Source: Bacteroidales bacterium | Lineage (GTDB): Bacteria > Bacteroidota > Bacteroidia > Bacteroidales > Rikenellaceae | DNA: 64,000 bases | NCBI GenBank assembly: GCA_910574205.1 | Contig: CAJSYJ010000004.1 | Coordinates: 124,001 to 188,000 of the forward strand | Reading direction: 5' to 3' | In this document: positions 1-8,816 of the stretch, piece by piece | Layout of the letters: each line of letters opens with the position of its first letter | Position numbering within the stretch: the first letter of the stretch is position 1 | Translations under genes and position numbers: made by a program | Notes under the pieces: model-generated | What the model saw: only the letters and a program-made list of their open reading frames with translations | What the model was told of the DNA's origin: nothing | Database searches by the model: none

Positions 1-282
1 TATATTAATTTCGATTGGAAATATAATCCGCAGACGAAATCGATCGAGACGAAATTTAATGAACTGGACGGCGAATTCTCTTTCTCGGCAAAGGTACTTT
101 ACTATAACAAAGAATCAGGAAAACTGATTCTCGAAGGAAACCTTTGCGACTGTATCGGCGTATATGGTGGAGGCGAACCGGTTGCGGATTATTCAAGAAT
201 GACATTCCATATAGATTTGAATCCTGAAACACGAGAAGATTATTTGACTAATTATAGAATGTACTCAATACTCAAAAAATAA
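1..282 (+). CDS. C-terminal part of a putative surface lipoprotein (5' end outside window)
   Basis: The reading frame is open from the first base and stops at TAA 280-282, giving 93 residues of a C-terminus. It is clearly paralogous to the complete protein at 467-1117: both share WKYNPQTKSI/WRYNPQTKSI, a FSFSAKV segment, a GNLC-x-C motif, GGGEPVADYS and a TFHIDLN end. The family is not one I can name. Since the complete neighbour is a lipoprotein, this one probably is too (inference). It is followed by a terminator almost identical to the one after its paralogue, so gene plus terminator were duplicated as a unit. Confidence 0.8.
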   Translation, partial: YINFDWKYNPQTKSIETKFNELDGEFSFSAKVLYYNKESGKLILEGNLCDCIGVYGGGEPVADYSRMTFHIDLNPETREDYLTNYRMYSILKK

Positions 283-322
283 TAGACAACAACAGAGCTA
301 AGTTTTTTCGGATCGGATCAGA

Positions 323-365
323 GGAGAGGGCTGCCATAAGTAGGCAGCCTTCTCCAATTTTATTT
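323..365 (+). terminator. Rho-independent-like terminator after the first lipoprotein copy
   Basis: A 13-bp stem (323-335 with 343-355, one G-T wobble) closes a 7-nt loop ATAAGTA and is followed by an AT-rich tract. The same stem and loop recur at 1152-1184. Confidence 0.75.
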
Positions 366-381
366 ATTTCATACAAAATAT

Positions 382-412
382 TTTGCAAAATAAATGTAAA
401 ATATTATATTTG
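382..412 (+). promoter_or_regulatory. Bacteroidales-type promoter for the second lipoprotein gene
   Basis: TTTG at 382-385 and TATATTTG at 405-412 (matches TAnnTTTG) are separated by 19 nt, the spacing expected of the Bacteroidetes primary sigma factor. The gene starts about 55 nt downstream. Confidence 0.7.
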
Positions 413-466
413 CGAACGAGACGTAAACAGAGTCTCGATAGCACCAATTATCAACATTAAAACTAC

Positions 467-1117
467 ATGACCATGAAACGAGTATTACTGTTGGTCGCAA
501 TATGCTTAGCGGGATTGCAGGCATGCGACAATACCGGGCAGGAACAGCTGACACCGATTGAAACGGAAATCTTGGAAATCGAAGGGCTTATTGCCTCGCA
601 GGCAGAAACGGGCTTCGACGAGCAGGCTCTGTTAAGCGATCTGAAATCCGGGACTGTAATTAAGACAGCTCTCTTCAATTATAAAAACGGAGAATTCGTT
701 ATATCATCATTTGATTACGACGATCCGTCGAGGGGTTGGAAGGGCGTAAATTGGCATTGTAATATTCTTTTCTTAGAAGATGGAAATTGCCGGGAATGCA
801 AACAAAGTATAATGCCTAACCAACATGATTTTTATAACAATTATGATTGGAGATATAACCCTCAAACAAAGAGCATAGATACTAAATTTTGTTGGGTCGA
901 CTGGGATCATGAAGAATTTTCTTTTTCCGCAAAAGTATTTTACTATGATAAAAAGTCCGGCAAGCTAATCCTCGGAGGGAACTTATGCAATTGCTTATCT
1001 GCGGTCTACGGAGGCGGAGAGCCAGTCGCAGATTATTCGTTAATGACATTCCACATAGATTTGAATACTGCAACGCGGGAAGAGTGTATGACTAAATACT
1101 CCGATAAATTGGATTAA
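467..1117 (+). CDS. Putative lipoprotein, paralogue of the preceding gene
   Basis: A 216-residue protein with a signal peptide II: MKRVLLLVAICLAGLQAC, lipobox LQAC, so probably anchored in a membrane through the Cys at about residue 20. The first ATG is at 467 and a second in-frame ATG at 473 starts directly at the signal peptide; either could be used. Mature-protein features are a Cys-containing middle segment (NWHCNILF, NCRECK) and the C-terminal GNLC-x-C and GGGEPVADYS segments shared with the upstream paralogue. No domain name is recognised. It has its own promoter (382-412) and terminator (1152-1192), so it is probably monocistronic. Confidence 0.8.
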   Translation: MTMKRVLLLVAICLAGLQACDNTGQEQLTPIETEILEIEGLIASQAETGFDEQALLSDLKSGTVIKTALFNYKNGEFVISSFDYDDPSRGWKGVNWHCNILFLEDGNCRECKQSIMPNQHDFYNNYDWRYNPQTKSIDTKFCWVDWDHEEFSFSAKVFYYDKKSGKLILGGNLCNCLSAVYGGGEPVADYSLMTFHIDLNTATREECMTKYSDKLD

Positions 1118-1151
1118 TCGAGAAAGCAGAGTCAAGTTTTCTCGGATCGGA

Positions 1152-1192
1152 GGAGAGGGCTGCCATAAGTAGGCAGCCTTATCCAATTTTCT
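1152..1192 (+). terminator. Terminator after the second lipoprotein copy
   Basis: A 13-bp imperfect stem (1152-1164 with 1172-1184) with loop ATAAGTA, followed by CAATTTTCT. It is a near copy of the terminator at 323-365. Confidence 0.75.
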
Positions 1193-1993
1193 CCATAAAA
1201 TATAAAACACTTATATATAATATATATTTCCGCCGGCTTCCGGGCTCACACGAAGCCCTACCCGAGAAGAGGAGGGGGGGGGAGGAGAGAAGGGGCAGAC
1301 TTGCAAACAGAGCGTAACGCCGCGAGTGGCAGCCTGCCGAAAGGAGAAGCGGAAAACGGGGAATGGGGAGCGAAATAAGGATCGAAAAACGGAAAGCGGG
1401 AAACAAGAGAGAGAAAAACGAAGATCGAAAAACAGGAAGCGAAACACGAAAAGGAAACCGATATAGATATAATATTAGTTACCAATTATCATCGCGTACA
1501 TGAAAGACATCGGCCGATTGGCAGCAGGTACATTTCCGTTCGGGCACTGCTGCCCGGTTAAAAGCATGTCCGACTTCGCACGCGCCATTGCATTTCGTTA
1601 GACCATACTCCGCTTTACCGCTTGCAGACATAATATCCTACTGTCGGCAAGCGAGGATGCAGACCGCATGAACTGCGCGGCAAAACGCTATCGAATACAT
1701 CGCTTCCGAAATGCGCAAGCCGCGATCCCGGCATGCCCGAAGACCTGGGCAGCAGCAGCGGCAAGCTCGGTTTATGCTGCATAATTGCATATTAATGCCG
1801 ATATGCAGCATATAAGGGGAGTTGCATATGCAAAAAAAATAATCTATTGCACACAATACGAAAGATTACGCAACCGCAACGAAATCAAATATTTTGCAAG
1901 CCTCCAAATCTAAAAAGCGAATTGCATAAAACAAAATGTTGAAAAATATCTAAAAAAATCATCCCGATTTATTTTGCATGGGGGAGGGAATTT
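1193..1993 (+). other. About 800-bp non-coding stretch, partly purine-rich
   Basis: No convincing gene is seen. About 1262-1460 is strongly purine-rich on the plus strand and holds a G9 run (1274-1282) and many GAAAAC/GGAAAG-like words; short reading frames on the minus strand there are low-complexity artefacts. 1480-1760 has ordinary composition without recognisable features. A spaced inverted repeat lies at 1773-1812, and the last 170 bp are AT-rich and probably carry the promoter of the next gene, although no exact TAnnTTTG was found. Confidence 0.6.
1773..1812. repeat. Spaced 11-bp inverted repeat
   Basis: TATGCTGCATA (1773-1783) and its exact reverse complement TATGCAGCATA (1802-1812) flank an 18-nt AT-rich spacer. 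There is no U-tract, so it resembles an operator or a cruciform more than a terminator. Confidence 0.5.
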
Positions 1994-2032
1994 ATGTACC
2001 TTGTAGTGTCACTTCTAAAAAACTTATGTATT

Positions 2033-4057
2033 ATGAAGAGAAAACTACTCTATCTGTGTCTGTCGACAATGGCGCTATTCGCCGCCTCATGCGACAAGGA
2101 TCCGAACGAAAATCCCAAAGGAGCAATCGTTCTTGCCCAAGGACAAGAATCTCGATTGACTGTCGAGAGCTCGGCATCCCAAGCCACGATCGCCTTCAAG
2201 GCAACTCTCGACTGGTCTGTCGAGCTCGCATCCGACGACTGGATCGACGTTGCGCCGCAGAGCGGCAAGGCGGGGGACTGCACTCTGACAGTGACTATAA
2301 AGGAAAACGCAGACAGCGAGTCCCGAAACACAGCATTCGATATAGTTTGCTCAAATGCGCGTCAGCCGATCGAAATCGTACAGGCCGGCCACGAGGATGA
2401 CGGCGAATATGTACATATCCCCGACCTGGTATTCAACGCATACTGCATAAACAACTTCGACAAGGATCGCGACGGCAAGCTGTCGCTGGCCGAGGCCGAA
2501 GCCATAACCGAAATAGATTGCAGCAATCAGGGTATCAGCTCGCTTACCGGCATCGAGAAGATGACAAACCTGCGCTCGATCAACTGCCGCTACAACACCA
2601 TAAACGGCGTGATGTCATTCGCCGGCATGACGCAGCTCGAAACCGTGATCTGCGACCACAACCTATTCGAGAAACTCGATTTCAGCGGTTGTACCGCACT
2701 CAAATCGGTTACGGCCAACGACAACTATAAGATTGCCGACGACGGCTATACGTCGATATTCTCGCTCGAAGAGATCGACCTTACGGGCTGTTCGGCACTC
2801 GAAGAGATCGACCTGACCGACAATATCCTGACCGAACTCGACGTAACGGACTGCGTGAACATGCGTTCGCTGAACTGCCGCTACAACCGCATAAAATCGC
2901 TCGATGTGAGCAAATGTACCAAACTCAGGGAACTGAGCTGCCGCACCAACCAGCTCTCGGGCATCCTCGACGTAAGCAAGTGCCCCGAGCTAACCTATCT
3001 GGCGTGTTACGAGACCAAACTATCGGGCATAAATCTTACGGGATGCGCCGAACTGGTAAAATTGGAGGCATACCACACCGACATCGAGTCGATCGATCTG
3101 TCGAACTGCACCAAGTTGGAACATCTGTCGATATTCAGTACATATCTGCATTCGATAGACGTGAGCGCATGTCCCGAGCTGGTGGAACTGGACATAGCAT
3201 TCATAGGCAACATCGACCGTCTCGACCTATCGAACAACCATAAGCTCGTGACACTGTCGGCCAATAGCAATAGCATTGCGCAGATCGATCTCAGCCCCTG
3301 CCCGCTGCTCCAAACCGCAAAGCTGGACAATAACCGTATAACCGACATCGACACTTCGGGACTCGGCGCATTGACCATCCTGTCGCTGAACAACAACCAG
3401 ATCGAAAGCATCGACCTGTCGACCAACAGTGCATTGTCGCAGATATCCATCAACAGCAACCGACTGACATCGCTCGATGTCGAGGCATGCCCCGACATTC
3501 TGCACATCAATGCTGCGGACAACCGTATAGCCTCGTTCGCGTGCCGGAATTGCGCCGTTCTACGCTATATCGACTTGGAAAACAACCAACTCGAAAGTCT
3601 CGACCTGACTGTAAACAAAAATCTGGTCGAGATTTATCTGGGCAACAACAGGCTGACTAACATCGACATGCGCGGTCTCGGCGCATTGGTCGCATGCGAG
3701 CTCTTCTCCAACCAATTGGAACGACTCGATCTTTCGGGCGCCGCATCGCTCGACGAGCTGCACATCTACAACAACAAACTCGCCTACCAGAGTTTCTACG
3801 GTCTGCGCTCCCTGCGCTACGTCGACATTCGCAACAACTGCGTCAAGTCGCTCGACCTGAGCGGCAACACCGCCATGAATTTCCTGTTCGCCACCGAGAA
3901 TCCTTCACTCGAAACAGTGCATATCAGCGAAGGCGCAGCATACAGCGCGCTCGAAGTAGCCGAGAATGTCAAGATATACTACCGCGTCGCGAGAGAGTAT
4001 AACGACGTAGGCGGCACGAGCTGGGGCGATGACGAAGTCGATCCCTGGAAGAAATGA
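2033..4057 (+). CDS. BACON-domain leucine-rich-repeat lipoprotein
   Basis: A 674-residue cell-surface lipoprotein. The start at 2033 puts a signal peptide II (MKRKLLYLCLST..., lipobox FAASC) at the N-terminus; an upstream in-frame ATG at 1994 would bury it. Residues about 30-110 form a BACON domain (paired beta strands with W-S-V-E, DWI-x-V-x-P-x-SG and a final IVQAG), a module often linked to glycan or mucin binding in Bacteroidales. An EF-hand-like loop follows (FDKDRDGKLSLAEAE, about 137-151), then roughly 20 leucine-rich repeats of about 21-23 residues (L-x-x-LDLS-x-C/N) to about residue 650. The repeats suggest binding of host or bacterial proteins (inference). The next gene follows after 38 bp, so co-transcription is likely. 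Confidence 0.85.
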   Translation: MKRKLLYLCLSTMALFAASCDKDPNENPKGAIVLAQGQESRLTVESSASQATIAFKATLDWSVELASDDWIDVAPQSGKAGDCTLTVTIKENADSESRNTAFDIVCSNARQPIEIVQAGHEDDGEYVHIPDLVFNAYCINNFDKDRDGKLSLAEAEAITEIDCSNQGISSLTGIEKMTNLRSINCRYNTINGVMSFAGMTQLETVICDHNLFEKLDFSGCTALKSVTANDNYKIADDGYTSIFSLEEIDLTGCSALEEIDLTDNILTELDVTDCVNMRSLNCRYNRIKSLDVSKCTKLRELSCRTNQLSGILDVSKCPELTYLACYETKLSGINLTGCAELVKLEAYHTDIESIDLSNCTKLEHLSIFSTYLHSIDVSACPELVELDIAFIGNIDRLDLSNNHKLVTLSANSNSIAQIDLSPCPLLQTAKLDNNRITDIDTSGLGALTILSLNNNQIESIDLSTNSALSQISINSNRLTSLDVEACPDILHINAADNRIASFACRNCAVLRYIDLENNQLESLDLTVNKNLVEIYLGNNRLTNIDMRGLGALVACELFSNQLERLDLSGAASLDELHIYNNKLAYQSFYGLRSLRYVDIRNNCVKSLDLSGNTAMNFLFATENPSLETVHISEGAAYSALEVAENVKIYYRVAREYNDVGGTSWGDDEVDPWKK

Positions 4058-4095
4058 ACGAACGCATTATGATTAAACATTAAAAAGACCCTAAC

Positions 4096-5478
4096 ATGAA
4101 ATCGACATACAAATTATTGCCGGCTGCGATGCTCTCTCTGGCAGCATGCAGCACACCGGCAGACGACGACATACAGCCCGCAACGCGCACCGTCACGGTC
4201 AACCTCGTCCCACAGACACGCACTACGATAGGATACGAAGGCTCGGACGTATCGCACCTCGAATGGTGCGACGGCGACAATATCGCCTACGCGACCGATA
4301 TTGCAGGCGACACGTTCCGAAAGGCAATCGTCTCAGCAAACGCATTCAAGGCCGAGATACCCTCTAATGCGACATCCGACAACACGATCGTAGCACTGTG
4401 GCCTGTGGCCGAAAACGTCGGCAAGACGCTTGCAGAGGCCACGGTAAGCCTTGCCGCCGAGTCGACACAGACGGGCGAGAAGAGCGGATTCGACGGCAGC
4501 CTGCTGCCCATGTACGCCCGCGCAGAGATCGTCGACGGCAATATCGACGCCGAATACTGCACTATGGCCTCGGTGGTACGCTTCGCCGTCAAGAACGGTT
4601 CGCAGCCCGGCGAGGTGCTGAAATCAGTTACCCTTGCGACCGACCAGAATATCGTCGGCAGTTTCCACGTCGACCCCACATCGGACAAGGGCTTTGCTTT
4701 CAGCGGCGAGTCGAACAGCGTAACGGCAAACATCACGGCACCCGAAGGAAAGATCGCGACGCTGGACGAAGGCGAAACGCGATATGCATACGCAGTCGTT
4801 CCGAAAGGCTCATACACGGGGGTTACCGTAACCGTCCGCACCGACCTGGATACATACGTATTCCCGGACGGAGCCATGGATCTCTCGCGCGAAGACCGTG
4901 CGCTGTGGCGCGTCGAGCTGGACCTGACCGCCTCGACGCAACTGCCGCCCGAGCAATATTTCACACGTATTTCGAGCGCCGACGAGATAACCGACGACGG
5001 CACTTACCTGATCGTAACGGCCGAAGCACCGTACTATACGCCCGGCGCTCCGTCCAAGAGCGATATATCTTACCTGACTCACGAACCGGTCACGGTAACG
5101 GACAAAGGCATCCTTAAAGATGAAAGCACGCTCATCTTCGCGTGGAACATACATAAGGATCCGGCTACCGGGGCATACGAATTTTACAGCCCCTATAATG
5201 AAAAATACATCAGGGTGCCCAACAGTTCGAGCCGCAACTATGCGCATATATACCTCAGACCAGAGTCTACATACAAGGATCCGGGAGGAGACTACCTGTT
5301 CAATATCGATCCGGGTTCGGGCACGACCATAGCGCACCGCAACACGCAAGAGAATACCGAAATGTCCGGCGCCGGTCTGAAATTCTACTCTTCGGGCTCT
5401 ACCAAGATGTTCTGCGTATGCCGCACCGTATGCGGCGATGCGGCGCACGACGTCGACATCTACAAGCTGCGCGACTAA
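4096..5478 (+). CDS. Fimbrillin-like surface lipoprotein
   Basis: A 460-residue lipoprotein with signal MKSTYKLLPAAMLSLAAC (lipobox LAAC). The N-terminal two thirds resemble Bacteroidales fimbrillin-like (Mfa/FimA-type) proteins: TRTTIGYEG near the mature N-terminus, a V-x-x-LEW-x-x-GD-x-I segment, ALWPV, a long TMASVVRFAV strand and a late ITAPEG/YAYAVVPKG pair. The last about 150 residues (SSADEITDDGTYLIV onwards) look like a separate beta-rich C-terminal module. It may be a fimbrial tip or adhesin component, but no shaft or assembly genes are nearby, so a stand-alone role is equally possible. A strong hairpin follows the gene. Confidence 0.7.
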   Translation: MKSTYKLLPAAMLSLAACSTPADDDIQPATRTVTVNLVPQTRTTIGYEGSDVSHLEWCDGDNIAYATDIAGDTFRKAIVSANAFKAEIPSNATSDNTIVALWPVAENVGKTLAEATVSLAAESTQTGEKSGFDGSLLPMYARAEIVDGNIDAEYCTMASVVRFAVKNGSQPGEVLKSVTLATDQNIVGSFHVDPTSDKGFAFSGESNSVTANITAPEGKIATLDEGETRYAYAVVPKGSYTGVTVTVRTDLDTYVFPDGAMDLSREDRALWRVELDLTASTQLPPEQYFTRISSADEITDDGTYLIVTAEAPYYTPGAPSKSDISYLTHEPVTVTDKGILKDESTLIFAWNIHKDPATGAYEFYSPYNEKYIRVPNSSSRNYAHIYLRPESTYKDPGGDYLFNIDPGSGTTIAHRNTQENTEMSGAGLKFYSSGSTKMFCVCRTVCGDAAHDVDIYKLRD

Positions 5479-5526
5479 TACCGCAGACTGCTGCGCAACG
5501 GCGGCCTATGCCGCTGCACTAATGAC

Positions 5527-5560
5527 AATCGCCCGGGAAAGATTCCCGGGCGATTCGTTT
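5527..5560 (+). terminator. Terminator between convergent genes
   Basis: A perfect 13-bp GC-rich stem (5527-5539 with 5543-5555) with a 3-nt loop, followed by CGTTT. It lies between the fimbrillin-like gene and the convergent small membrane-protein gene and could serve both. Confidence 0.75.
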
Positions 5561-5626
5561 AGCGAACGGCGGACTGCATGCCGGCGTGCACCGCACGCAC
5601 CAGACAAAGCCGCAACGGCGAACAGC

Positions 5627-5824
5627 CTACTCCTGCCTCGGCGAGTCGCCGCGCACAACCGCAACCGTATCGGCCGCAGGGACTGTGTCCATATCCGAGC
5701 GCGCTTCCACAGCAGCAGCGCCCGAGAACAGCACCGAGCAATACTCGCCCCTGTGCAACACCGTAAAGACGATGACTGCAACGACCGCTGCGGCGAACAA
5801 TAATCCTATAATCCTCTTAATCAT
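5627..5824 (-). CDS. Small single-span membrane protein (hypothetical)
   Basis: A 65-residue protein, MIKRIIGLLFAAAVVAVIVF..., with one hydrophobic segment at residues about 3-22 and a polar tail. Its ATG (5824-5822) overlaps the stop codon of the S41 protease gene (5817-5819), a typical translational coupling, which is the main reason to treat it as real. A longer frame to 5956 lies inside the protease gene and is rejected. No family is recognised. The coupling suggests a role beside the protease in the envelope (inference). Confidence 0.5.
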   Translation of the reverse strand: MIKRIIGLLFAAAVVAVIVFTVLHRGEYCSVLFSGAAAVEARSDMDTVPAADTVAVVRGDSPRQE

Positions 5825-7544
5825 GTTTCGACTGTTGTTTATCTGCCGTCTGCGCAGCTGCGGCAGCTCTGCCCGAACTCCGCTTGCGCGACAGCTCCTC
5901 GACGGCACGACGCGCCACGGGATCGACGGCATATATGTTGGCATAGAATCCCACATCCTCCAACGGCGTGTTGCGGCCTATGTATGCGCGCAGCTGCGCC
6001 TCGATAAGATTTCGCGACACGGCAATGTCGCGGTAATCGGGCTCGACGCCGCGGGCGCGGGCGTAAGCGACGAAGTCCCCGATAAGATCGTACCCCGACA
6101 ACATCTCGTCGAGCTCCTCGACCGTGCGGATCGAGTTGATCTTCTCGCGATGGCGGTCGCTGAAATCGAGCGTATAGCGATATAGTATATTTCGCCCCCA
6201 GACCTCGGTATAGTATCGCGACATGCCGGTCGTATCCATCGGAACGAATATATCGGGCATGATACCGCCGCCGCCGTATACGGTACGTCCCCCGGGCGTG
6301 GTATAGCGCAGCGAGTCGGCGAAACGGATCGAATCGGCCGAGAAGAACTCGTTATTGTAGAATCGGTTGACCATATCCATACGGTACGACTCCTCGTCGC
6401 CGTTGACATAAGGCTTCTGTATAGATCGCCCCGTCGGGGTATAGTAACGCGCCACGGTAAGACGCACGGCCGAGCCGTCGTCGAACGGTATCTGATTCTG
6501 CACCAACCCCTTGCCGAAGGTGCGGCGACCTATGATAAGGCCGCGGTCGTTGTCCTGCAACGCTCCGGCCAGAATCTCGCTCGACGATGCGCTCCCCTCG
6601 TCCACCAACACGGCCAGATCGACGTCCGTCGCACGGCCGAGCCCGTTGCTGAACTCCTTGTTGCGATGCCGCCTCCGATCTTCGGTGTAGACTATAAGAC
6701 GCCCCTCGGGCAGAAATTCGTTGGCTATCATTATCGCCTGATCCAGAAAGCCGCCCGTATTACCCCTCAGGTCGAGTATCAGACGCTTCATGCCCTCGCC
6801 GCGCAGACGTGCCAGCGCCCTAAGCAGCTCGACATGCGACGTGCGCGAGAACTGCGCCAGACGCACGTAACCGATATGACGCTTGCGGTCGAGCATAAAC
6901 GCCGCATCGATGCTGTGCAGCTCTATGGCATCGCGCACGACCTCTATCTCGACCTCGTCGCCGATGCCCTGACGGCTTATCGACAGACGCACGTGCGAAC
7001 CGCGCGGTCCGCGCAGACGCTTTACGATATCCTCCTGCGGTATGTCGCGCCCTGCCACGAGCGAGTCGTCGATACGCATGATACGGTCGCCGGCACGCAC
7101 TCCCGCGCGGTCGCTCGGCCCCTTGGGAATGACGTTCATGACAATGACCGTATCGGTGGCCGCATTGAACACTACGCCTATGCCGTCGAACTCGCCGTCG
7201 AGCGATTCGTTGACCTCATCGAACTCCTCGGCCGGAATATATACCGAGTGGGGGTCGAGCTGGTACAGCAGCTCCGGTATGACCTTCTCGTATATCGAGT
7301 CGAGCGCAACGGGGTCGACATAGTAATTCTCTATGCAGTCGATCGTCTGCAACAGCTTGTCGTCGGCATACACGCCCTCGGGCAGCCACCCGTCCTCGGA
7401 CGAGGGCATCATCAGCCGCTGCATGACGGCATTGCGGCGCATCTGGTTGTCTGCGCCGATCTTTATGCCGAAGCCTATGCCCGCCACGGCGGTCAATGCC
7501 AGCAGCACGGGCACCCAGACTATATATTTCGGGGTTTTGGACAT
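5817..7544 (-). CDS. S41-family C-terminal processing peptidase (CtpA/Prc type)
   Basis: A 575-residue secreted or membrane-anchored serine protease that trims C-termini of envelope proteins. An N-terminal anchor (residues about 8-28, YIVWVPVLLALTAVAGIGFG) precedes a PDZ domain (about 115-185, GIGVVF and AGVRAGDRI). The S41 catalytic core carries YVRLAQFS, LILDLRGNTGG, a GSASSSEILAGAL segment at about 317-328 holding the nucleophilic Ser, and the general-base Lys in RTFGKGLVQ (about Lys345). A C-terminal extension of some 150 residues follows. It lies in a minus-strand operon: DUF3078 protein, this gene (28-bp gap), then the coupled small membrane protein. Confidence 0.92.
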   Translation of the reverse strand: MSKTPKYIVWVPVLLALTAVAGIGFGIKIGADNQMRRNAVMQRLMMPSSEDGWLPEGVYADDKLLQTIDCIENYYVDPVALDSIYEKVIPELLYQLDPHSVYIPAEEFDEVNESLDGEFDGIGVVFNAATDTVIVMNVIPKGPSDRAGVRAGDRIMRIDDSLVAGRDIPQEDIVKRLRGPRGSHVRLSISRQGIGDEVEIEVVRDAIELHSIDAAFMLDRKRHIGYVRLAQFSRTSHVELLRALARLRGEGMKRLILDLRGNTGGFLDQAIMIANEFLPEGRLIVYTEDRRRHRNKEFSNGLGRATDVDLAVLVDEGSASSSEILAGALQDNDRGLIIGRRTFGKGLVQNQIPFDDGSAVRLTVARYYTPTGRSIQKPYVNGDEESYRMDMVNRFYNNEFFSADSIRFADSLRYTTPGGRTVYGGGGIMPDIFVPMDTTGMSRYYTEVWGRNILYRYTLDFSDRHREKINSIRTVEELDEMLSGYDLIGDFVAYARARGVEPDYRDIAVSRNLIEAQLRAYIGRNTPLEDVGFYANIYAVDPVARRAVEELSRKRSSGRAAAAAQTADKQQSKHD

Positions 7545-7572
7545 CGCTTGTCTATTTACGTAACGCCGCGGG

Positions 7573-8655
7573 CTACTTGTTCTTGAAAGTATATGTAAGA
7601 CCCACGCTCAGCATAGTCTGCATCTGCAAACGGCTGCGCTCGGCATCGTTGTAGTAGAGCTGGAAATAGATCTGCGTCGAGAGGAATTTCGAGGCCTTTA
7701 TGTCGATCGTATTCTCCCAGCGCACCGTGGGCAGCACATGACGATACTTATCCTTCTCGGGCGTGGGGACGAAGTTCTGGCTGCTCGATATGTCGGTTAT
7801 CCAACCGTAGAACGAGAATGCCGTAGAGCGGTAGCGGAGCCAGCCGTTCTTGCCCCATGTACGGTCGAAGTCGAGCTGCACAGAGAAACCTCCCTCGTAC
7901 TTCGACGTCTTGCCCTCCTTGACGCCGTAGCGGTTCGACACCGAATCGTCCTCGACATATACCGCACTGAGGGCTATCGGTGCGAGGTTGACCTTCAGCG
8001 GGAACCTCTCCGAGGGCAGCGTATAGGTAAAACCGCCCGAGATGTCGAGATATCCCGGAGCCATGAAGTTGGAGATCGGAGCCTTAGAATTGCGCTTGTC
8101 GGTGCGTGCCGAATAACCCTCGGCAAACTGTGTACGGAACTTGATGATAGTACCGTATGACCAATTCTTGGTCATCTTCCACTGCGGCGAGGTAGATATC
8201 GAGATCTCGTCGACGTTCTTGAACCATACGCCCTCCTCATACTTAGCGCCGGCCTCATCCGTGAACTCGGCCTTCATGCGGTTGTAGCCGAATTTGGCCA
8301 CGGCCGCCGTGGTTATCGAAAAGGCGCCTTTGGTAAATACGTGCTTGAAGTTGACGTTGGCGAGAATCGCTATCGCATTATCGCCGCTCGCCTGCCACGA
8401 CTCGCTGAACGCCGTGAGCGAACCTTGCAGGTTCGACGTGAACTCCAATGCGTTGCGCTCCTTGCGGATAGCGGCGCGCTCGGCACGGTAACGCGCCTCA
8501 GAGTAGTAGTCGGCGCCCACCTGCTGGGTCTTGATATCGTTCTCGAAAACCCGATCCCGCTTGTCTGTCCTCACATCCTCGACCGACACCTGTGCCGCAA
8601 CGCGCCCCGTGACGCACACGGCCGCGGCAGCCAAAACAACCAAATATCTTCTCAT
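7573..8655 (-). CDS. DUF3078 outer-membrane protein
   Basis: About 360 residues starting MRRYLVVLAAAAVCVTGRVAAQ, a clear signal peptide; this start (8655) is preferred over an in-frame ATG at 8751 that adds 32 unrelated residues. The mature part is rich in alternating beta strands (FTSNLQGSLTAFSESW, ISISTSPQWKMTKNW, YLDISGGFTYTLP, NTIDIKASKFLSTQIYFQLYYND) and ends in GLTYTFKNK, consistent with an outer-membrane barrel and the DUF3078 family of Bacteroidetes. The function of the family is unknown to me. It is the first gene of a minus-strand operon and is divergent from nfo. Confidence 0.8.
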   Translation of the reverse strand: MRRYLVVLAAAAVCVTGRVAAQVSVEDVRTDKRDRVFENDIKTQQVGADYYSEARYRAERAAIRKERNALEFTSNLQGSLTAFSESWQASGDNAIAILANVNFKHVFTKGAFSITTAAVAKFGYNRMKAEFTDEAGAKYEEGVWFKNVDEISISTSPQWKMTKNWSYGTIIKFRTQFAEGYSARTDKRNSKAPISNFMAPGYLDISGGFTYTLPSERFPLKVNLAPIALSAVYVEDDSVSNRYGVKEGKTSKYEGGFSVQLDFDRTWGKNGWLRYRSTAFSFYGWITDISSSQNFVPTPEKDKYRHVLPTVRWENTIDIKASKFLSTQIYFQLYYNDAERSRLQMQTMLSVGLTYTFKNK

Positions 8656-8739
8656 ATAACCTGACCTTCGATTTTGATTTACGTTCATTCTCATGCACCG
8701 TCTCTTCGTATGGGCATCATACGAATAAATTCGGCTCTG

Positions 8740-8747
8740 CAAAGATA
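8740..8747 (-). promoter_or_regulatory. -7 box of the DUF3078/S41 operon
   Basis: The minus strand reads TATCTTTG here, an exact TAnnTTTG, about 85 nt upstream of the chosen start. It is back-to-back with the plus-strand box at 8768-8775. No clear -33 TTG is seen. Confidence 0.5.
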
Positions 8748-8767
8748 GCAATTTCGCCTAAAATAGC

Positions 8768-8775
8768 TACCTTTG
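8768..8775 (+). promoter_or_regulatory. -7 box of nfo
   Basis: TACCTTTG, an exact TAnnTTTG, 42 nt upstream of the nfo ATG. No clear -33 TTG is seen. Confidence 0.5.
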
Positions 8776-8816
8776 TCGAAGCTATAAAATCTTCTAACGT
8801 ACAATAATCGGACACA

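Noticed and set aside
1179..1485. Three overlapping minus-strand frames rich in Phe, Ser, Pro and Leu
   Set aside because: They lie in the purine-rich tract and are low-complexity artefacts.
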